The notes under the pieces: model-generated
Database searches by the model: none
What the model saw: the letters and a program-made list of their open reading frames with translations, nothing else
What the model was told of the DNA's origin: nothing
From: Acidobacteriota bacterium
Lineage (GTDB): Bacteria > Acidobacteriota > Blastocatellia > Pyrinomonadales > Pyrinomonadaceae
Direction of reading: 5' to 3'
Assembly (NCBI GenBank): GCA_020853255.1
Contig: JADYZI010000168.1
Location: forward strand, 1 to 14,115
DNA: 14,115 nt
Program-made: the position numbers and the translations under genes
In this document: positions 1 to 6,320 of the stretch, piece after piece
Numbering within the stretch: the stretch's first letter is position 1
How the letters are laid out: each line of letters begins with the position of its first letter

Positions 1-119
1 ACACCGCTCTTACCGGCTTTAAGTCCTTCCCAAAATTGTTCACGGCCGATCCCGATCGGCGTTACGCACCCGAAACCTGTGATCACAACCCGCCGAGGAC
101 TCGTAAACCCGTGAAGCAT
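1..119 (-). CDS. fabF: beta-ketoacyl-ACP synthase II-like, N-terminal fragment (partial, runs off left edge)
   Basis: Translating the minus strand from the ATG at 119 gives 39 residues that continue past base 1. They contain [16 protein letters not shown] followed by [12 protein letters not shown]. This is the characteristic first strand and helix of KAS I/II enzymes (thiolase fold), which extend fatty acyl chains by condensing malonyl-ACP with acyl-ACP. The catalytic Cys-His-His lies outside the window. It is the last visible gene of the minus-strand run, 48 bp after the SRAP gene, so it may be co-transcribed with it. No strong ribosome binding site precedes the ATG. The first seven residues (MLHGFTS) are not conserved in the family, so the exact start is uncertain. 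Assignment to the KAS family is secure. FabF as opposed to another KAS-type synthase, for example in a specialised pathway, cannot be settled from the fragment. Confidence 0.85.
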   Translation of the reverse strand, partial: MLHGFTSPRRVVITGFGCVTPIGIGREQFWEGLKAGKSG

Positions 120-167
120 AAATGGTTGTTACGAGGATACCATACGGCCGCCGCAGGTTGCCTTCGG

Positions 168-809
168 CTAATATTTTCGATTTTCGTCCGGGTAAAGATG
201 TTCGAGCGTGTCAGTCAGTGCGACAGATTCCATTTCGCCTTCGAATGGCCTGAGCAATTCTTCATCGCCATCCTGCAGCCAAAGCTTCTGTTCGTCTATA
301 TCAGCAAGGATCACCGGCATTGCCTTGTCGTGGATCGGCTTCATAAACTCGTTCGGGTTAGTGGTGAAGGTTGTAAAGGAATAGCGGGCTTCGCCGTCTT
401 CAAAATATCTGCTCCACAAACCTGCCAACGCGAACGGTTCGCGTCCTTTCACAAAGATCTCGACCGGCGGCAGGCCCTTGCCCTTTATTGGCCACTCATA
501 AAAGCTGTCAATTGGAAACAGGCATCGCTGGCCTTTTTTGAGCAGGTCAGGCCAGAGTTTTTTTGAATGCATCGTCTCAACACGGGCATTGAAGGTCGGA
601 TATTTCGTGTCAAACGGATGGGAGCCTTCCCACTGACACCACCAGCGGGCCTCGATCGTCTTTATAACACCATCACCACGTCGGGCCACGATCCACGCCG
701 GCTCGGTCGGCCTGAGATTGTGCCTGGGGATAAAGCCATTCGGGGCAAGCCAGCCCTGTATCTTTTGCTTATAGGCCTTTATCTCGGCCTGTGATGCACG
801 TCCGCACAT
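168..809 (-). CDS. SRAP-domain protein (SOS response-associated peptidase, YedK/HMCES family)
   Basis: This 213-residue protein has the family's normal length. SRAP proteins form a stable thiazolidine link through their N-terminal cysteine to abasic sites in single-stranded DNA, protecting forks from strand breaks. All hallmark residues are visible: Cys2 right after the initiator Met (MCGR), which becomes N-terminal after Met removal; the FNARVET motif with Asn74 and Arg76; FYEW with Glu105; and His160 in PIHDKAMPVIL. The spacing of C2, N74, E105 and H160 matches the known active site closely. A GGGAGG Shine-Dalgarno sequence lies just upstream of the ATG and fixes the start at the essential Cys2. 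The gene follows the zinc-ribbon/SH3 gene by 18 bp and precedes the KAS gene. Nothing in the sequence shows SOS control, and I saw no obvious LexA box in the short upstream gap. Confidence 0.95.
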   Translation of the reverse strand: MCGRASQAEIKAYKQKIQGWLAPNGFIPRHNLRPTEPAWIVARRGDGVIKTIEARWWCQWEGSHPFDTKYPTFNARVETMHSKKLWPDLLKKGQRCLFPIDSFYEWPIKGKGLPPVEIFVKGREPFALAGLWSRYFEDGEARYSFTTFTTNPNEFMKPIHDKAMPVILADIDEQKLWLQDGDEELLRPFEGEMESVALTDTLEHLYPDENRKY

Positions 810-827
810 TCGGATGCCCTCCCTGGA

Positions 828-1535
828 TCAGTAATCAAGCCAGGCATCGAAAACCCAGCCCGTTTGCCCGCCATAGCTGACATAGCACCAGCGTCCGCTT
901 CGGCCGGCTATGGTTACTGAAGACGCCGCGCAGCGAAGTACCTCTAGTTCCGCCCCGTCCGGTATTTTTGCCACGCGCTCTCCGTGTTCGCTGTCAGGCT
1001 GGCTTCTAAGGGCCAGGAAACCGTCGTTCGGCGAATTGACCGTGGCTGTTATCGGCGATCCACGCTCGTCGTCCGTCTCACTTGTTCCATTGCCGGAGTT
1101 CTTATTTGCTTCGTCAAGCCGCTTTCGAATATTTGCGATCTCATCCCGCAGCCGCTCTTTTTCGCGGTCAGGCGTAGCTGTCGCCGGCGGCGGCGGAATT
1201 GTAGGTGTAGGTGTAGGCCGGCGAGGACTGGGGCCCAATTGGTAATAAAGGATAGCTCCGCCTACACCAAGAATCGCGAGGACCGCTATCCCGGCAACTA
1301 TCACCGCCGCCGCGATCTTTATCCAGCGAGACGATCGCGGTGGCAAATGTCCCGAAGCTCTCTGATCGGGCGACCCGGACGCAAGCGATGCGTCAACTCC
1401 ACCGCTATCACCTTTCCGATCTCTGACGACGGTCGGCTCTTCATCGGCTACATCGACAAGCCGCGTACCGTCTGACAGACAGTAGGTTAGCGTGTCATCT
1501 GTGTAGGTCGTCCTGCAGGACGGGCATTGCTTCAT
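828..1535 (-). CDS. zinc-ribbon, single-TM, SH3-domain envelope protein
   Basis: This 235-residue protein is modular. Residues 1-26 hold a zinc-ribbon-like segment with CPSC and a later single Cys (TYCLSDG). A basic and polar linker follows to about residue 70. A single hydrophobic membrane segment spans about 71-98. Next come a Pro/Thr-rich stretch (PTPTPTIPPPP), a charged probable coiled coil of about 25 residues (starting DREKERLRDE), and a C-terminal bacterial SH3-type domain of about 75 residues ending GWVFDAWLDY. The SH3 domain contains LRSQPDSEHGERVAKIPDGAELEVL, a typical cell-wall-binding repeat pattern. I infer a cytoplasmic zinc ribbon and an extracytoplasmic SH3 domain. The gene begins 6 bp after the DsbA-like gene, so co-transcription is likely. 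The SH3 domain has two cysteines (LRCAAS and RWCYV) that could be a disulfide substrate of the neighbouring Dsb pair. Specific function is unknown. Confidence 0.85.
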   Translation of the reverse strand: MKQCPSCRTTYTDDTLTYCLSDGTRLVDVADEEPTVVRDRKGDSGGVDASLASGSPDQRASGHLPPRSSRWIKIAAAVIVAGIAVLAILGVGGAILYYQLGPSPRRPTPTPTIPPPPATATPDREKERLRDEIANIRKRLDEANKNSGNGTSETDDERGSPITATVNSPNDGFLALRSQPDSEHGERVAKIPDGAELEVLRCAASSVTIAGRSGRWCYVSYGGQTGWVFDAWLDY

Positions 1536-1541
1536 CGTAGA

Positions 1542-2216
1542 TCAGGGCTTTGCCAACTCCTGTACTATCAGCGCGCGTAGGTCGAGCTGGGCCAGCCGGG
1601 CAAGTTTACGACCGTTGACAAAGAAACTTGGTGTGCGATTGACGCCCATCGCTCTGGCGTCGCTCATATCACGGTCCACCTTCGCGCCGTGTTTCGGGTC
1701 GCTGACCGACGCCTTCAATTGATCAACATTCAAGCCCATCTCTGCGGCGTATTTATCAAAAAAGGCTGTCGGCGGGCCGGCCGGAGTTGGGGATGCAGCC
1801 TCTCCGTGCTTTTCGCCCCAATCGCCCTGCTTCTCGAACAGCTTTTGCTGCATGTCCCAATACTTGCCCTGTTCGCCCGCGGCTTCGGTATAAATGGCGG
1901 CTATCTTTGCGTTTTTGTGAAACGGTGCATACCTCGCAACATAGCGGACCTTGCCTTCAAATTCCTTTAGCAGGGCTTTTACGGATGGATGGAACGAAGC
2001 GCAGGCCTCGCATTCCGGGTCATAAAATTCAACGATCGTCACCTTTGCATCCGCCGGGCCGATCGTTGCGCTGTCCGAACGGACAAGCTCCTGCCGCGGT
2101 GCGGTCCCGGGTTTGGGCGCCTGCTGTACTGATCCACGATAATACGAGGCTCCCACAACTCCGGCAATGGCAACGACCGCAACCGCGGCCAACAGTATAA
2201 TTACTTCCTTTTTCAT
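1542..2216 (-). CDS. membrane-anchored DsbA-family thiol:disulfide oxidoreductase
   Basis: This 224-residue protein starts with a hydrophobic segment (residues 4-24), an uncleaved anchor or signal peptide, followed by a Pro-rich linker. A thioredoxin-fold domain then starts near residue 48. The active site is CEAC (Cys69, Cys72) in EFYDPECEACASFHP, and the cis-proline loop is RTPSFFVNG (Thr195-Pro196). A helical insertion lies between them, as in the DsbA/thioredoxin_4 family. The active-site pair are the only cysteines. The protein should oxidise cysteines of exported proteins and pass electrons to the DsbB partner encoded immediately upstream. Its ATG overlaps the dsbB stop codon (ATGA), implying translational coupling. 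A reductase or isomerase role cannot be excluded from sequence, but adjacency to DsbB favours oxidase. Gene naming (dsbA or bdbD) is left open. Confidence 0.92.
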   Translation of the reverse strand: MKKEVIILLAAVAVVAIAGVVGASYYRGSVQQAPKPGTAPRQELVRSDSATIGPADAKVTIVEFYDPECEACASFHPSVKALLKEFEGKVRYVARYAPFHKNAKIAAIYTEAAGEQGKYWDMQQKLFEKQGDWGEKHGEAASPTPAGPPTAFFDKYAAEMGLNVDQLKASVSDPKHGAKVDRDMSDARAMGVNRTPSFFVNGRKLARLAQLDLRALIVQELAKP

Positions 2217-2665
2217 GACTTCTGTTTTGGCCTATAAAAACCGATCAGGGCCGAGATCAAAAGAAACGCGATCAAACCCATTAGCGGAATCGTGATAAAC
2301 CCGAACCATTCTATCTGCCGCTCCGAGCAGGACACGCCTTCCGTACACGGCGTCAGGCTCTCCGGGATAAACCCGTAATAGATAAGATTATGATACACCG
2401 AGATGGCAAGTCCGATCAGCGCCAGCGGCAGTGCGTACAGCTTCCATTTTGCATCATCAACCGCTATTCCGATTCCGATGATCAGCACCAGCGGATACAT
2501 TGCGATCCGTTGATACCAGCAGAGAACACAGGGCGGAAGGTCCATCACCTCACTAAAAAACAGGCTTCCGGCGGCCGATAAAAGTGCAAGCGCCCAGGCC
2601 GCGTACGGCAAGGCCTTATTGAACCCGCTGGAAGGGCCGTTTATTAGATGCCCGGCATTTTCCAT
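2213..2665 (-). CDS. DsbB/BdbC-type disulfide bond formation membrane protein
   Basis: This 150-residue protein has four predicted membrane segments (about 19-37, 55-69, 76-97 and 122-143). The first periplasmic loop carries CVLC (Cys46, Cys49) just before WYQR, the DsbB signature. The second loop carries Cys107 and Cys113 (TPCTEGVSCSE). These two pairs relay electrons from the DsbA partner to membrane quinone. Length and the second-loop spacing resemble the compact BdbC type more than E. coli DsbB. It is the first gene of the minus-strand run and overlaps the DsbA-like gene by 4 bp. The start codon has no strong Shine-Dalgarno sequence, but the next Met would lose conserved N-terminal sequence. 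Regulation is not evident. Confidence 0.94.
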   Translation of the reverse strand: MENAGHLINGPSSGFNKALPYAAWALALLSAAGSLFFSEVMDLPPCVLCWYQRIAMYPLVLIIGIGIAVDDAKWKLYALPLALIGLAISVYHNLIYYGFIPESLTPCTEGVSCSERQIEWFGFITIPLMGLIAFLLISALIGFYRPKQKS

Positions 2666-2856
2666 AGGTAAATTAAAACATTATTTCGCGGAAATGGTCG
2701 AATTGCGGATGCGGCGGGCAAAGGAACAGCACTTGCGTCGAAAAAAGATTCCAAGGGTTTCGTATCACTCCGCGTCACAATACGCGGGTCTCATACGGTT
2801 GATGTTGTATCGAACCAGTACGAAATCTCGCAATCATAAACATAAGGAGTTTAAAG
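2666..2856. other. divergent intergenic region between the dsb run and the ArsR-led cluster
   Basis: It separates the minus-strand dsbB start from the plus-strand small ORF and so should hold both promoters, but I find no convincing consensus pair for either direction. One perfect inverted repeat is visible: CCGCGT at 2770-2775 and ACGCGG at 2782-2787, with a 6-nt loop. No tRNA or coding pattern stands out. Confidence 0.4.
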
Positions 2857-3021
2857 ATGGCACAGGCAGTTTCAAGATCGAACGCAAAGGAGATGGCGTT
2901 CAAGGCTCAAGCCGGTAGGCGAGGGCCGCAAAACGGCAAATGCATAATGGCAGCTGCCACACGGGCCGGATCTTCATCTGGCCCGTGTTGCAAAATTTAC
3001 TTGACACGGTCATGTGTATAA
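2857..3021 (+). CDS. possible small protein of 54 codons, function unknown
   Basis: An ATG at 2857 is preceded by a near-perfect AAGGAG (2844-2849) with a 7-nt spacer. This is one of the strongest Shine-Dalgarno sequences in the window. The reading frame runs 53 residues to TAA at 3019-3021. The predicted peptide begins MAQAVSRSNAKEMAFKAQAG and is basic and Ala/Ser-rich. It holds four cysteines, all in the second half (KCIM, GPCCK, RSCV). I do not recognise it. Against it, the second half runs through a strong hairpin (2959-2988) and into the promoter of the downstream ArsR gene, which is unusual for coding sequence. It could instead be a short leader peptide or a structured RNA, or the ribosome site could be fortuitous. 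The peptide has no clear membrane segment. Confidence 0.35.
   Translation: MAQAVSRSNAKEMAFKAQAGRRGPQNGKCIMAAATRAGSSSGPCCKIYLTRSCV
2959..2988 (+). terminator. strong hairpin upstream of the ArsR promoter (terminator-like or attenuator)
   Basis: The arms at 2959-2970 and 2977-2988 pair over 12 bp with one G-T wobble. The core is CACGGGCC with GGCCCGTG, around a 6-nt loop (TCTTCA). The sequence after it (TTGCAAAATTTAC) is A/T-rich but has no run of T, so intrinsic termination is only moderately supported. It lies inside the possible small ORF and just before the TTGACA box at 3001. Confidence 0.55.
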
Positions 3022-3058
3022 AGTATTTTACCATATAGTTAATTAACAGGATAGTTAA
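3001..3058 (+). promoter_or_regulatory. promoter and likely autoregulatory operator of the ArsR-type gene
   Basis: A perfect TTGACA (3001-3006) is followed after 17 bp by TATTTT (3024-3029), a good sigma-70-type pair. Between the -10 element and the ATG at 3059 lie an exact direct repeat ATAGTTAA (3035-3042 and 3051-3058, period 16 bp) and a perfect palindrome GTTAATTAAC (3038-3047). ArsR-family repressors commonly bind such AT-rich symmetric sites over their own promoter, so autoregulation is likely. That last step is inference. Confidence 0.65.
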
Positions 3059-3427
3059 ATGCAAGGTCAAACTGATAGTTTAAGCTCAACGTTTGCGGCA
3101 CTGGCCGACCCGACACGGCGGGCGATACTGGCCCGCCTTTCACATGGTGACGCATCCGTTCAGGACCTGGCAAAGCCGTTCAAGATGACGCTGCCCGCGG
3201 TTTCGAAGCATCTTAAAGTACTCGAAAAAGCAAAGCTTATCCGCCGCGGCCGAACGGCCCAATGGAGGCCGTGCTATCTCAATCCGGAACCGTTGAAAGA
3301 AGCGACGGATTGGATGGAAAAATATAGAAAATTCTGGGACGAGAGCTTCGAACGGTTGGATGAATATCTGAAAGTTCTTCAAGCGGAATCGAAAAAGGCA
3401 GGGAAACAACAAAAGAACCGTAAATGA
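3059..3427 (+). CDS. ArsR-family winged-helix transcriptional regulator (non-metal type)
   Basis: This 122-residue protein has a winged-helix core at about residues 8-75. The segment FAALADPTRRAILARLSHGD is the classic first helices, and LPAVSKHLKVLEKAKLIRR (about 45-63) is the recognition helix leading to the wing. A long C-terminal helix with a Lys-rich tail follows. The ELCVC metal-binding box of ArsR/SmtB sensors is absent. The only Cys is in RPCYLNPEPL, so this belongs to the SdpR/YgaV-like group often found directly upstream of SRPBCC genes. The gene heads the plus-strand cluster. The SRPBCC gene starts 37 bp downstream, an arrangement widely seen as an ArsR-AHSA1 pair. It probably represses its own operon and is relieved by an unknown signal. 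The start ATG has AGGA at a workable distance. Confidence 0.93.
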   Translation: MQGQTDSLSSTFAALADPTRRAILARLSHGDASVQDLAKPFKMTLPAVSKHLKVLEKAKLIRRGRTAQWRPCYLNPEPLKEATDWMEKYRKFWDESFERLDEYLKVLQAESKKAGKQQKNRK

Positions 3428-3464
3428 TCGCGGGTACCTAACACAAAAAAGAGGAGCAACTAAA

Positions 3465-3965
3465 GTGGCAAACAAAACTGAGATCATTGCCGAACCCGGC
3501 AAACAAGAGCTTTACATAATTCGTGAATTTGAGGCGCCGCGGGAACTTATTTTCAAAGCGCACACGGACCCGGAAATTTATGTTAAATGGGTCGGCCCGC
3601 GCGATCTGACAATGACGATCGAGAAATGGGACTGCCGTGACGGCGGGTCGTATCATTTCACACACCAACGCGGCGGTCACAAGTATGCATTTTTCGGCGT
3701 TAATCATGAGGTACTTGAGCCCGAACGGATCATTGGAACGTTCGAGTTTGATGGGCTGCCGGAACGGGGACATGTCATTCTCGGTATCACACAGTTTGAG
3801 GAACTTCCTGACGGCCGCAGCAAGTTGGTCCATCAATCGGTTTTTCGTTCGGTTGCCGACCGCGACGGGATGATCGCGTCCGGCATGGAGCGCGGTGTCA
3901 ACGACGGTTATGAAAAACTGGACGAGATCCTTGCAAATTCTCGATCAGATGCAACGACAAACTAG
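3465..3965 (+). CDS. SRPBCC / AHSA1-family protein (first copy)
   Basis: This 166-residue protein starts at GTG, with GAGGAG (3451-3456) 8 nt upstream deciding the start. It has the START-like hydrophobic-pocket fold in its short AHSA1 form. Visible are a first strand REFEAPRELIFKAHTDPE, the conserved KWVGPRDL motif, DGGSYHF, the central strands HEVLEPERIIGTFEF and HVILGITQFEEL, and a long C-terminal helix ending near residue 158. Such proteins bind small hydrophobic ligands or act as activators. The bacterial stand-alone members have mostly unknown ligands. It sits directly after the ArsR gene, the common pairing, and 11 bp before the VOC gene, so it is almost certainly in the same operon. 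A second AHSA1-type gene lies at 6321-6794. The two share fold motifs but differ clearly, so they are not a recent tandem copy. Confidence 0.92.
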   Translation: MANKTEIIAEPGKQELYIIREFEAPRELIFKAHTDPEIYVKWVGPRDLTMTIEKWDCRDGGSYHFTHQRGGHKYAFFGVNHEVLEPERIIGTFEFDGLPERGHVILGITQFEELPDGRSKLVHQSVFRSVADRDGMIASGMERGVNDGYEKLDEILANSRSDATTN

Positions 3966-3976
3966 AGGAGAAAGCC

Positions 3977-4453
3977 ATGACAGCAGCAGAAAAAAGTGCA
4001 GCACCGCAAAAGATAACAACGTTCTTTATGTTCAGCGAAGGCGCCGGAGAGGCGATGAACTTTTACGTCTCGGTGTTCAGAAACTCGAAGATCATCAGCA
4101 CAATGCCCGGTCCCGGCGGAACGGTTATGGGCGGAACCTTCGAACTCGAAGGCCAACGGTTCAACGCCTTCAACGGCGGGTCGCATTTTTCGTTCACTTC
4201 GGGCGTCTCGCAATTTGTAAGTTGTGATTCTCAGGATGAGATCGACTATTACTACGAAAAGCTTTCCGAAGGCGGTGAAAAACAGCCGTGCGGTTGGTTG
4301 AAAGATCAGTTCGGCGTTTCGTGGCAGATCATTCCGCCGGTCCTCAGTGAACTGCTTTCCGATCCCGACCGTGAAAAGGCCGGCCGCGTAATGAACGCAA
4401 TGCTGAAGATGCGGAAGATCGATATTCAGGCTTTGAAGGACGCAGCCGGATGA
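3977..4453 (+). CDS. VOC-superfamily protein, PhnB-like (first copy)
   Basis: This 158-residue protein belongs to the glyoxalase/bleomycin-resistance/dioxygenase superfamily, in the group often labelled 3-demethylubiquinone-9 3-methyltransferase domain. Evidence is the opening strand KITTFFMFSEGAGEAMNFY, then VFRNSKI, the strand GGTFELEGQRFNAFNGG, a second half with SQFVSCDSQDEIDYYYEKLS, and the closing motif DQFGVSWQIIP. A C-terminal helical tail (SDPDREKAGRVMNAMLKM) is typical. AGAGGAG precedes the ATG at good spacing. The ATPase-independent chemistry of these proteins is mostly unknown. Despite the database name there is no SAM-binding fold, so methyltransferase activity should not be assumed. 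The stop overlaps the AlkD start by 4 bp. Confidence 0.92.
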   Translation: MTAAEKSAAPQKITTFFMFSEGAGEAMNFYVSVFRNSKIISTMPGPGGTVMGGTFELEGQRFNAFNGGSHFSFTSGVSQFVSCDSQDEIDYYYEKLSEGGEKQPCGWLKDQFGVSWQIIPPVLSELLSDPDREKAGRVMNAMLKMRKIDIQALKDAAG

Positions 4454-5181
4454 AAAGCAAGTTGACCGCGGAACAATTTTCAAAAGAACTACTCGCGCTT
4501 CGGTCGGATGAAGAGTTAAAAAAGCATCAGCGGTATTTCAAGTTCGTCGCGGATGATCAGAATTCCGACGACTATTTCATCGGTGTTCGGATGGGCAGCA
4601 TTTTTAATTTGGCAAAACAGCGCACTGATATGCCCGTTAATGAGATCGAAAAGCTGATGGAGAGCCCGATCCACGAAGTGCGTGTCGGCGCGCTGAGCAT
4701 CATGGGCCAGTGCGCGAAAGGCAAAAAGTGTTCGGATGAAAGGTTGAAAGAGCTTGCAGATCTATATCTTCGGCGGCATGACCGGATAAACAATTGGGAC
4801 CTGGTCGATCTTGCGGCGTATTATGTCGTCGGAAAATATCTTGCCGACAAACCGCGGGACGTTCTAAACAAACTAGCCCGGTCAAAAAATATGTGGGAAC
4901 GCCGGTCGGCAATTGTCGCCACGGCTCATTTTATCCTCAAACAAAAGCAAGTTGACGACACATTTCAGATCGCCGAAATACTTGTAAACGACAGGGAAGA
5001 TCTTGTGAACAAAGGTACCGGCTGGATGCTGCGGGCGGCGGGTGATGTTGACAGAAACCGGCTCCTTGCCTTTCTCGACAAACATGCCGCAACTATGCCT
5101 CGAATTCTGCTAAGATACTCGATCGAAAAGCTAGAAAGGGAACAGCGTGAGCATTATTTAAGTCTTAAGAATGCAGGTTGA
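4450..5181 (+). CDS. AlkD-family DNA alkylation repair protein (HEAT-like DNA glycosylase)
   Basis: This 243-residue, all-helical protein is of the expected length for AlkD, which removes positively charged alkylated bases (N3-methyladenine, N7-methylguanine) without base flipping. The catalytic trio of the family can be placed. NNWDLVD gives Trp116 and Asp120 with the WxxxD spacing of Trp109/Asp113 in Bacillus cereus AlkD, and KGTGWMLRAAG gives Trp192, matching Trp187. HEAT-like helical repeats appear as HEVRVGALSIMGQ, MWERRSAIVATAHFI and NKGTGWMLRAAGD. The ATG lies inside the end of the VOC gene (ATGA overlap), implying translational coupling and thus a functional link between the VOC/SRPBCC genes and alkylation stress. 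It is the last gene before the big palindrome at 5227-5305. Confidence 0.93.
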   Translation: MKSKLTAEQFSKELLALRSDEELKKHQRYFKFVADDQNSDDYFIGVRMGSIFNLAKQRTDMPVNEIEKLMESPIHEVRVGALSIMGQCAKGKKCSDERLKELADLYLRRHDRINNWDLVDLAAYYVVGKYLADKPRDVLNKLARSKNMWERRSAIVATAHFILKQKQVDDTFQIAEILVNDREDLVNKGTGWMLRAAGDVDRNRLLAFLDKHAATMPRILLRYSIEKLEREQREHYLSLKNAG

Positions 5182-5226
5182 ACAACGTGCTCCTTGGAAA
5201 CGATCTTTAATATTTGCGGTCTAAGT

Positions 5227-5305
5227 TTGCGGAAGCCCGCGCGTGAGCAAGGGCTTGACCTCCAACGCCCGCGTTAAGCCCTTGCTCACGCGCGGGCTTC
5301 TGCAA
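5227..5305. repeat. long palindromic repeat (30-bp stem), REP/MITE-like or strong terminator
   Basis: Arms 5232-5256 and 5276-5300 are perfect 25-bp inverted repeats. They extend to 5227-5256 / 5276-5305 with only one G-T wobble (5231/5301). The loop is 19 nt (5257-5275) and holds a small AACG...CGTT symmetry. The arms are GC-rich (core GAAGCCCGCGCGTGAGCAAG) and unlike the AT-leaning flanks. It lies between the AlkD and second VOC genes (202-bp gap) and could end the first transcript. I recall similar GAAGCCCGCGCG...GCAAGGGCTT elements scattered in Blastocatellia-type genomes, but that is memory and not shown by this single copy. No open reading frame or target-site duplication is evident. 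Confidence 0.8.
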
Positions 5306-5383
5306 TCGAATTTGCACGAACAACCAACGCTCTTTCCATTTGAATAACTATAGAATTGAAAAACTTTCGAAGGATAAAAACCA

Positions 5384-5818
5384 ATGTCACAATTCAACCC
5401 TTATCTTAACTTTCCCGGCAACACCGAGGAGGCGTTCAATTTTTACAAATCTGTTTTTGGCGGTGAGTTCTTAGCTGTTATGCGTTTCGGCGAAATGGAA
5501 GGCTGCGGCGAGATAGCGGAGGCCGAAAAGACCAAGATCGCGCACATCGCCCTTCCCGTTGGCGAAGGCAACATTCTAATGGGCACGGATTCACTTGAAT
5601 CTTTCGGACAAAAGCTCACATTCGGCAATAATTTCTACGTCTGCATCAGCCCGGAGAGCCGCGAAGAAGCCGACCGGCTGTTTGGCTCATTGTCCGACGG
5701 CGGTAAGGCGGAAATGCCGATGACCGATATGTCGTGGGGTTATTTTGGCTGTTTCGCCGACAAATTCGGCGCTCAGTGGATGATCGTATTTGATCCGAAC
5801 GGCGGAGGCTCAAAATGA
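5384..5818 (+). CDS. VOC-superfamily protein, PhnB/YjdN-like (second copy)
   Basis: This 144-residue protein has the full PhnB pattern. NPYLNFPGNTEEAFNFYKSVFGGE forms the first half-site. Then come the strand IAHIALPVGEGNILMGTD, the second module strand NNFYVCISPESREEADRLF with SDGGKAEMPM, and the closing DKFGAQWMIVFD. PhnB proteins resemble metal-dependent VOC enzymes, but their reaction is unestablished. AAGGA precedes the ATG at normal spacing. The stop overlaps the DoxX-like gene by 4 bp. It is much closer to canonical PhnB than the copy at 3977-4453, so the two probably have different ligands. Confidence 0.94.
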   Translation: MSQFNPYLNFPGNTEEAFNFYKSVFGGEFLAVMRFGEMEGCGEIAEAEKTKIAHIALPVGEGNILMGTDSLESFGQKLTFGNNFYVCISPESREEADRLFGSLSDGGKAEMPMTDMSWGYFGCFADKFGAQWMIVFDPNGGGSK

Positions 5819-6222
5819 CGGATGCAATTCAAAATACCGGTAAAGGCAAACGCTGGGCCGGATACATCCTTTCGGCCCTTCCGGCCATCTTTTTATTGCT
5901 TGACGCGATCGGAAAATTGGTAAAACCGCAGGCTGTTATCACAGGAACGGTAGAGCTTGGCTATCAAGAGAGCGTGATCGTTCCGCTTGGCATCTTGCTT
6001 CTTGTTTGTACGATCATTTATCTGATCCCGCAAACTGCCGTCCTTGGGGCGATCCTTCTGACCAGCTATCTCGGCGGCACGGTCGCGACTCATGTCCGCA
6101 TCGGCAATCCGCTGTTTACGCATACACTTTTTGGCGTTTATCTGGGAATTATGCTCTGGCTTGGGCTTTATTTTCGCGATTCCCGGCTGCGCCAATTGGT
6201 TCCGCTCCGTTCAAGCGATTAG
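5815..6222 (+). CDS. DoxX-like four-helix membrane protein (first copy)
   Basis: This 135-residue protein has four hydrophobic segments at about 16-34, 53-71, 75-93 and 103-121 and a basic C-terminus. The segment ILSALPAIFLLLDAIGKLVKP is typical of the DoxX-like (DoxX_2) group, as are GYQESVIVPLGILLL and SYLGGTVATHVRIG with its conserved His. The family is related to quinone-reacting DoxD/DoxX proteins, but the small members have no settled function. GGAGG lies upstream of the ATG inside the VOC gene and the two genes overlap by 4 bp, so expression should be coupled. PhnB-DoxX_2 neighbours are frequent in soil bacteria in my knowledge of such loci. Confidence 0.88.
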   Translation: MTDAIQNTGKGKRWAGYILSALPAIFLLLDAIGKLVKPQAVITGTVELGYQESVIVPLGILLLVCTIIYLIPQTAVLGAILLTSYLGGTVATHVRIGNPLFTHTLFGVYLGIMLWLGLYFRDSRLRQLVPLRSSD

Positions 6223-6320
6223 CAAGAACTATGTTCCCCGATAGCTGATCCTGTGATCTTGCCGTAAATTCTCAGGATACGGTCTTCGGGACAACGCGAG
6301 CTGATCAGGGAGTTTTTGTA

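Noticed and set aside
160..171. One-residue longer HDKAMPV motif in the SRAP protein (residues 160-166) as an active-site anomaly
   Set aside because: I recall the HxKAMPVIL form as a common SRAP subgroup, and the catalytic His is still present at the expected place.
36..566. Long plus-strand open frame (176 codons) opposite the SRAP gene
   Set aside because: The minus strand encodes SRAP and KAS proteins with catalytic motifs; the plus-strand translation has no recognisable domain.
3962..4483. Long minus-strand open frame (173 codons) opposite the first VOC gene
   Set aside because: The plus-strand frame has a clear VOC match, good ribosome site and operon overlap; the antisense translation matches no family and is a shadow.
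5227..5305. CRISPR-like repeat
   Set aside because: Only one inverted pair is present, with no regularly spaced direct repeats and no cas genes.
6223..6320. Promoter for the second SRPBCC gene
   Set aside because: A TTGCCG and a GATACG are loosely spaced but match poorly; only a direct repeat AGCTGATC (6243-6250, 6299-6306) is clear, which is not enough for a call.
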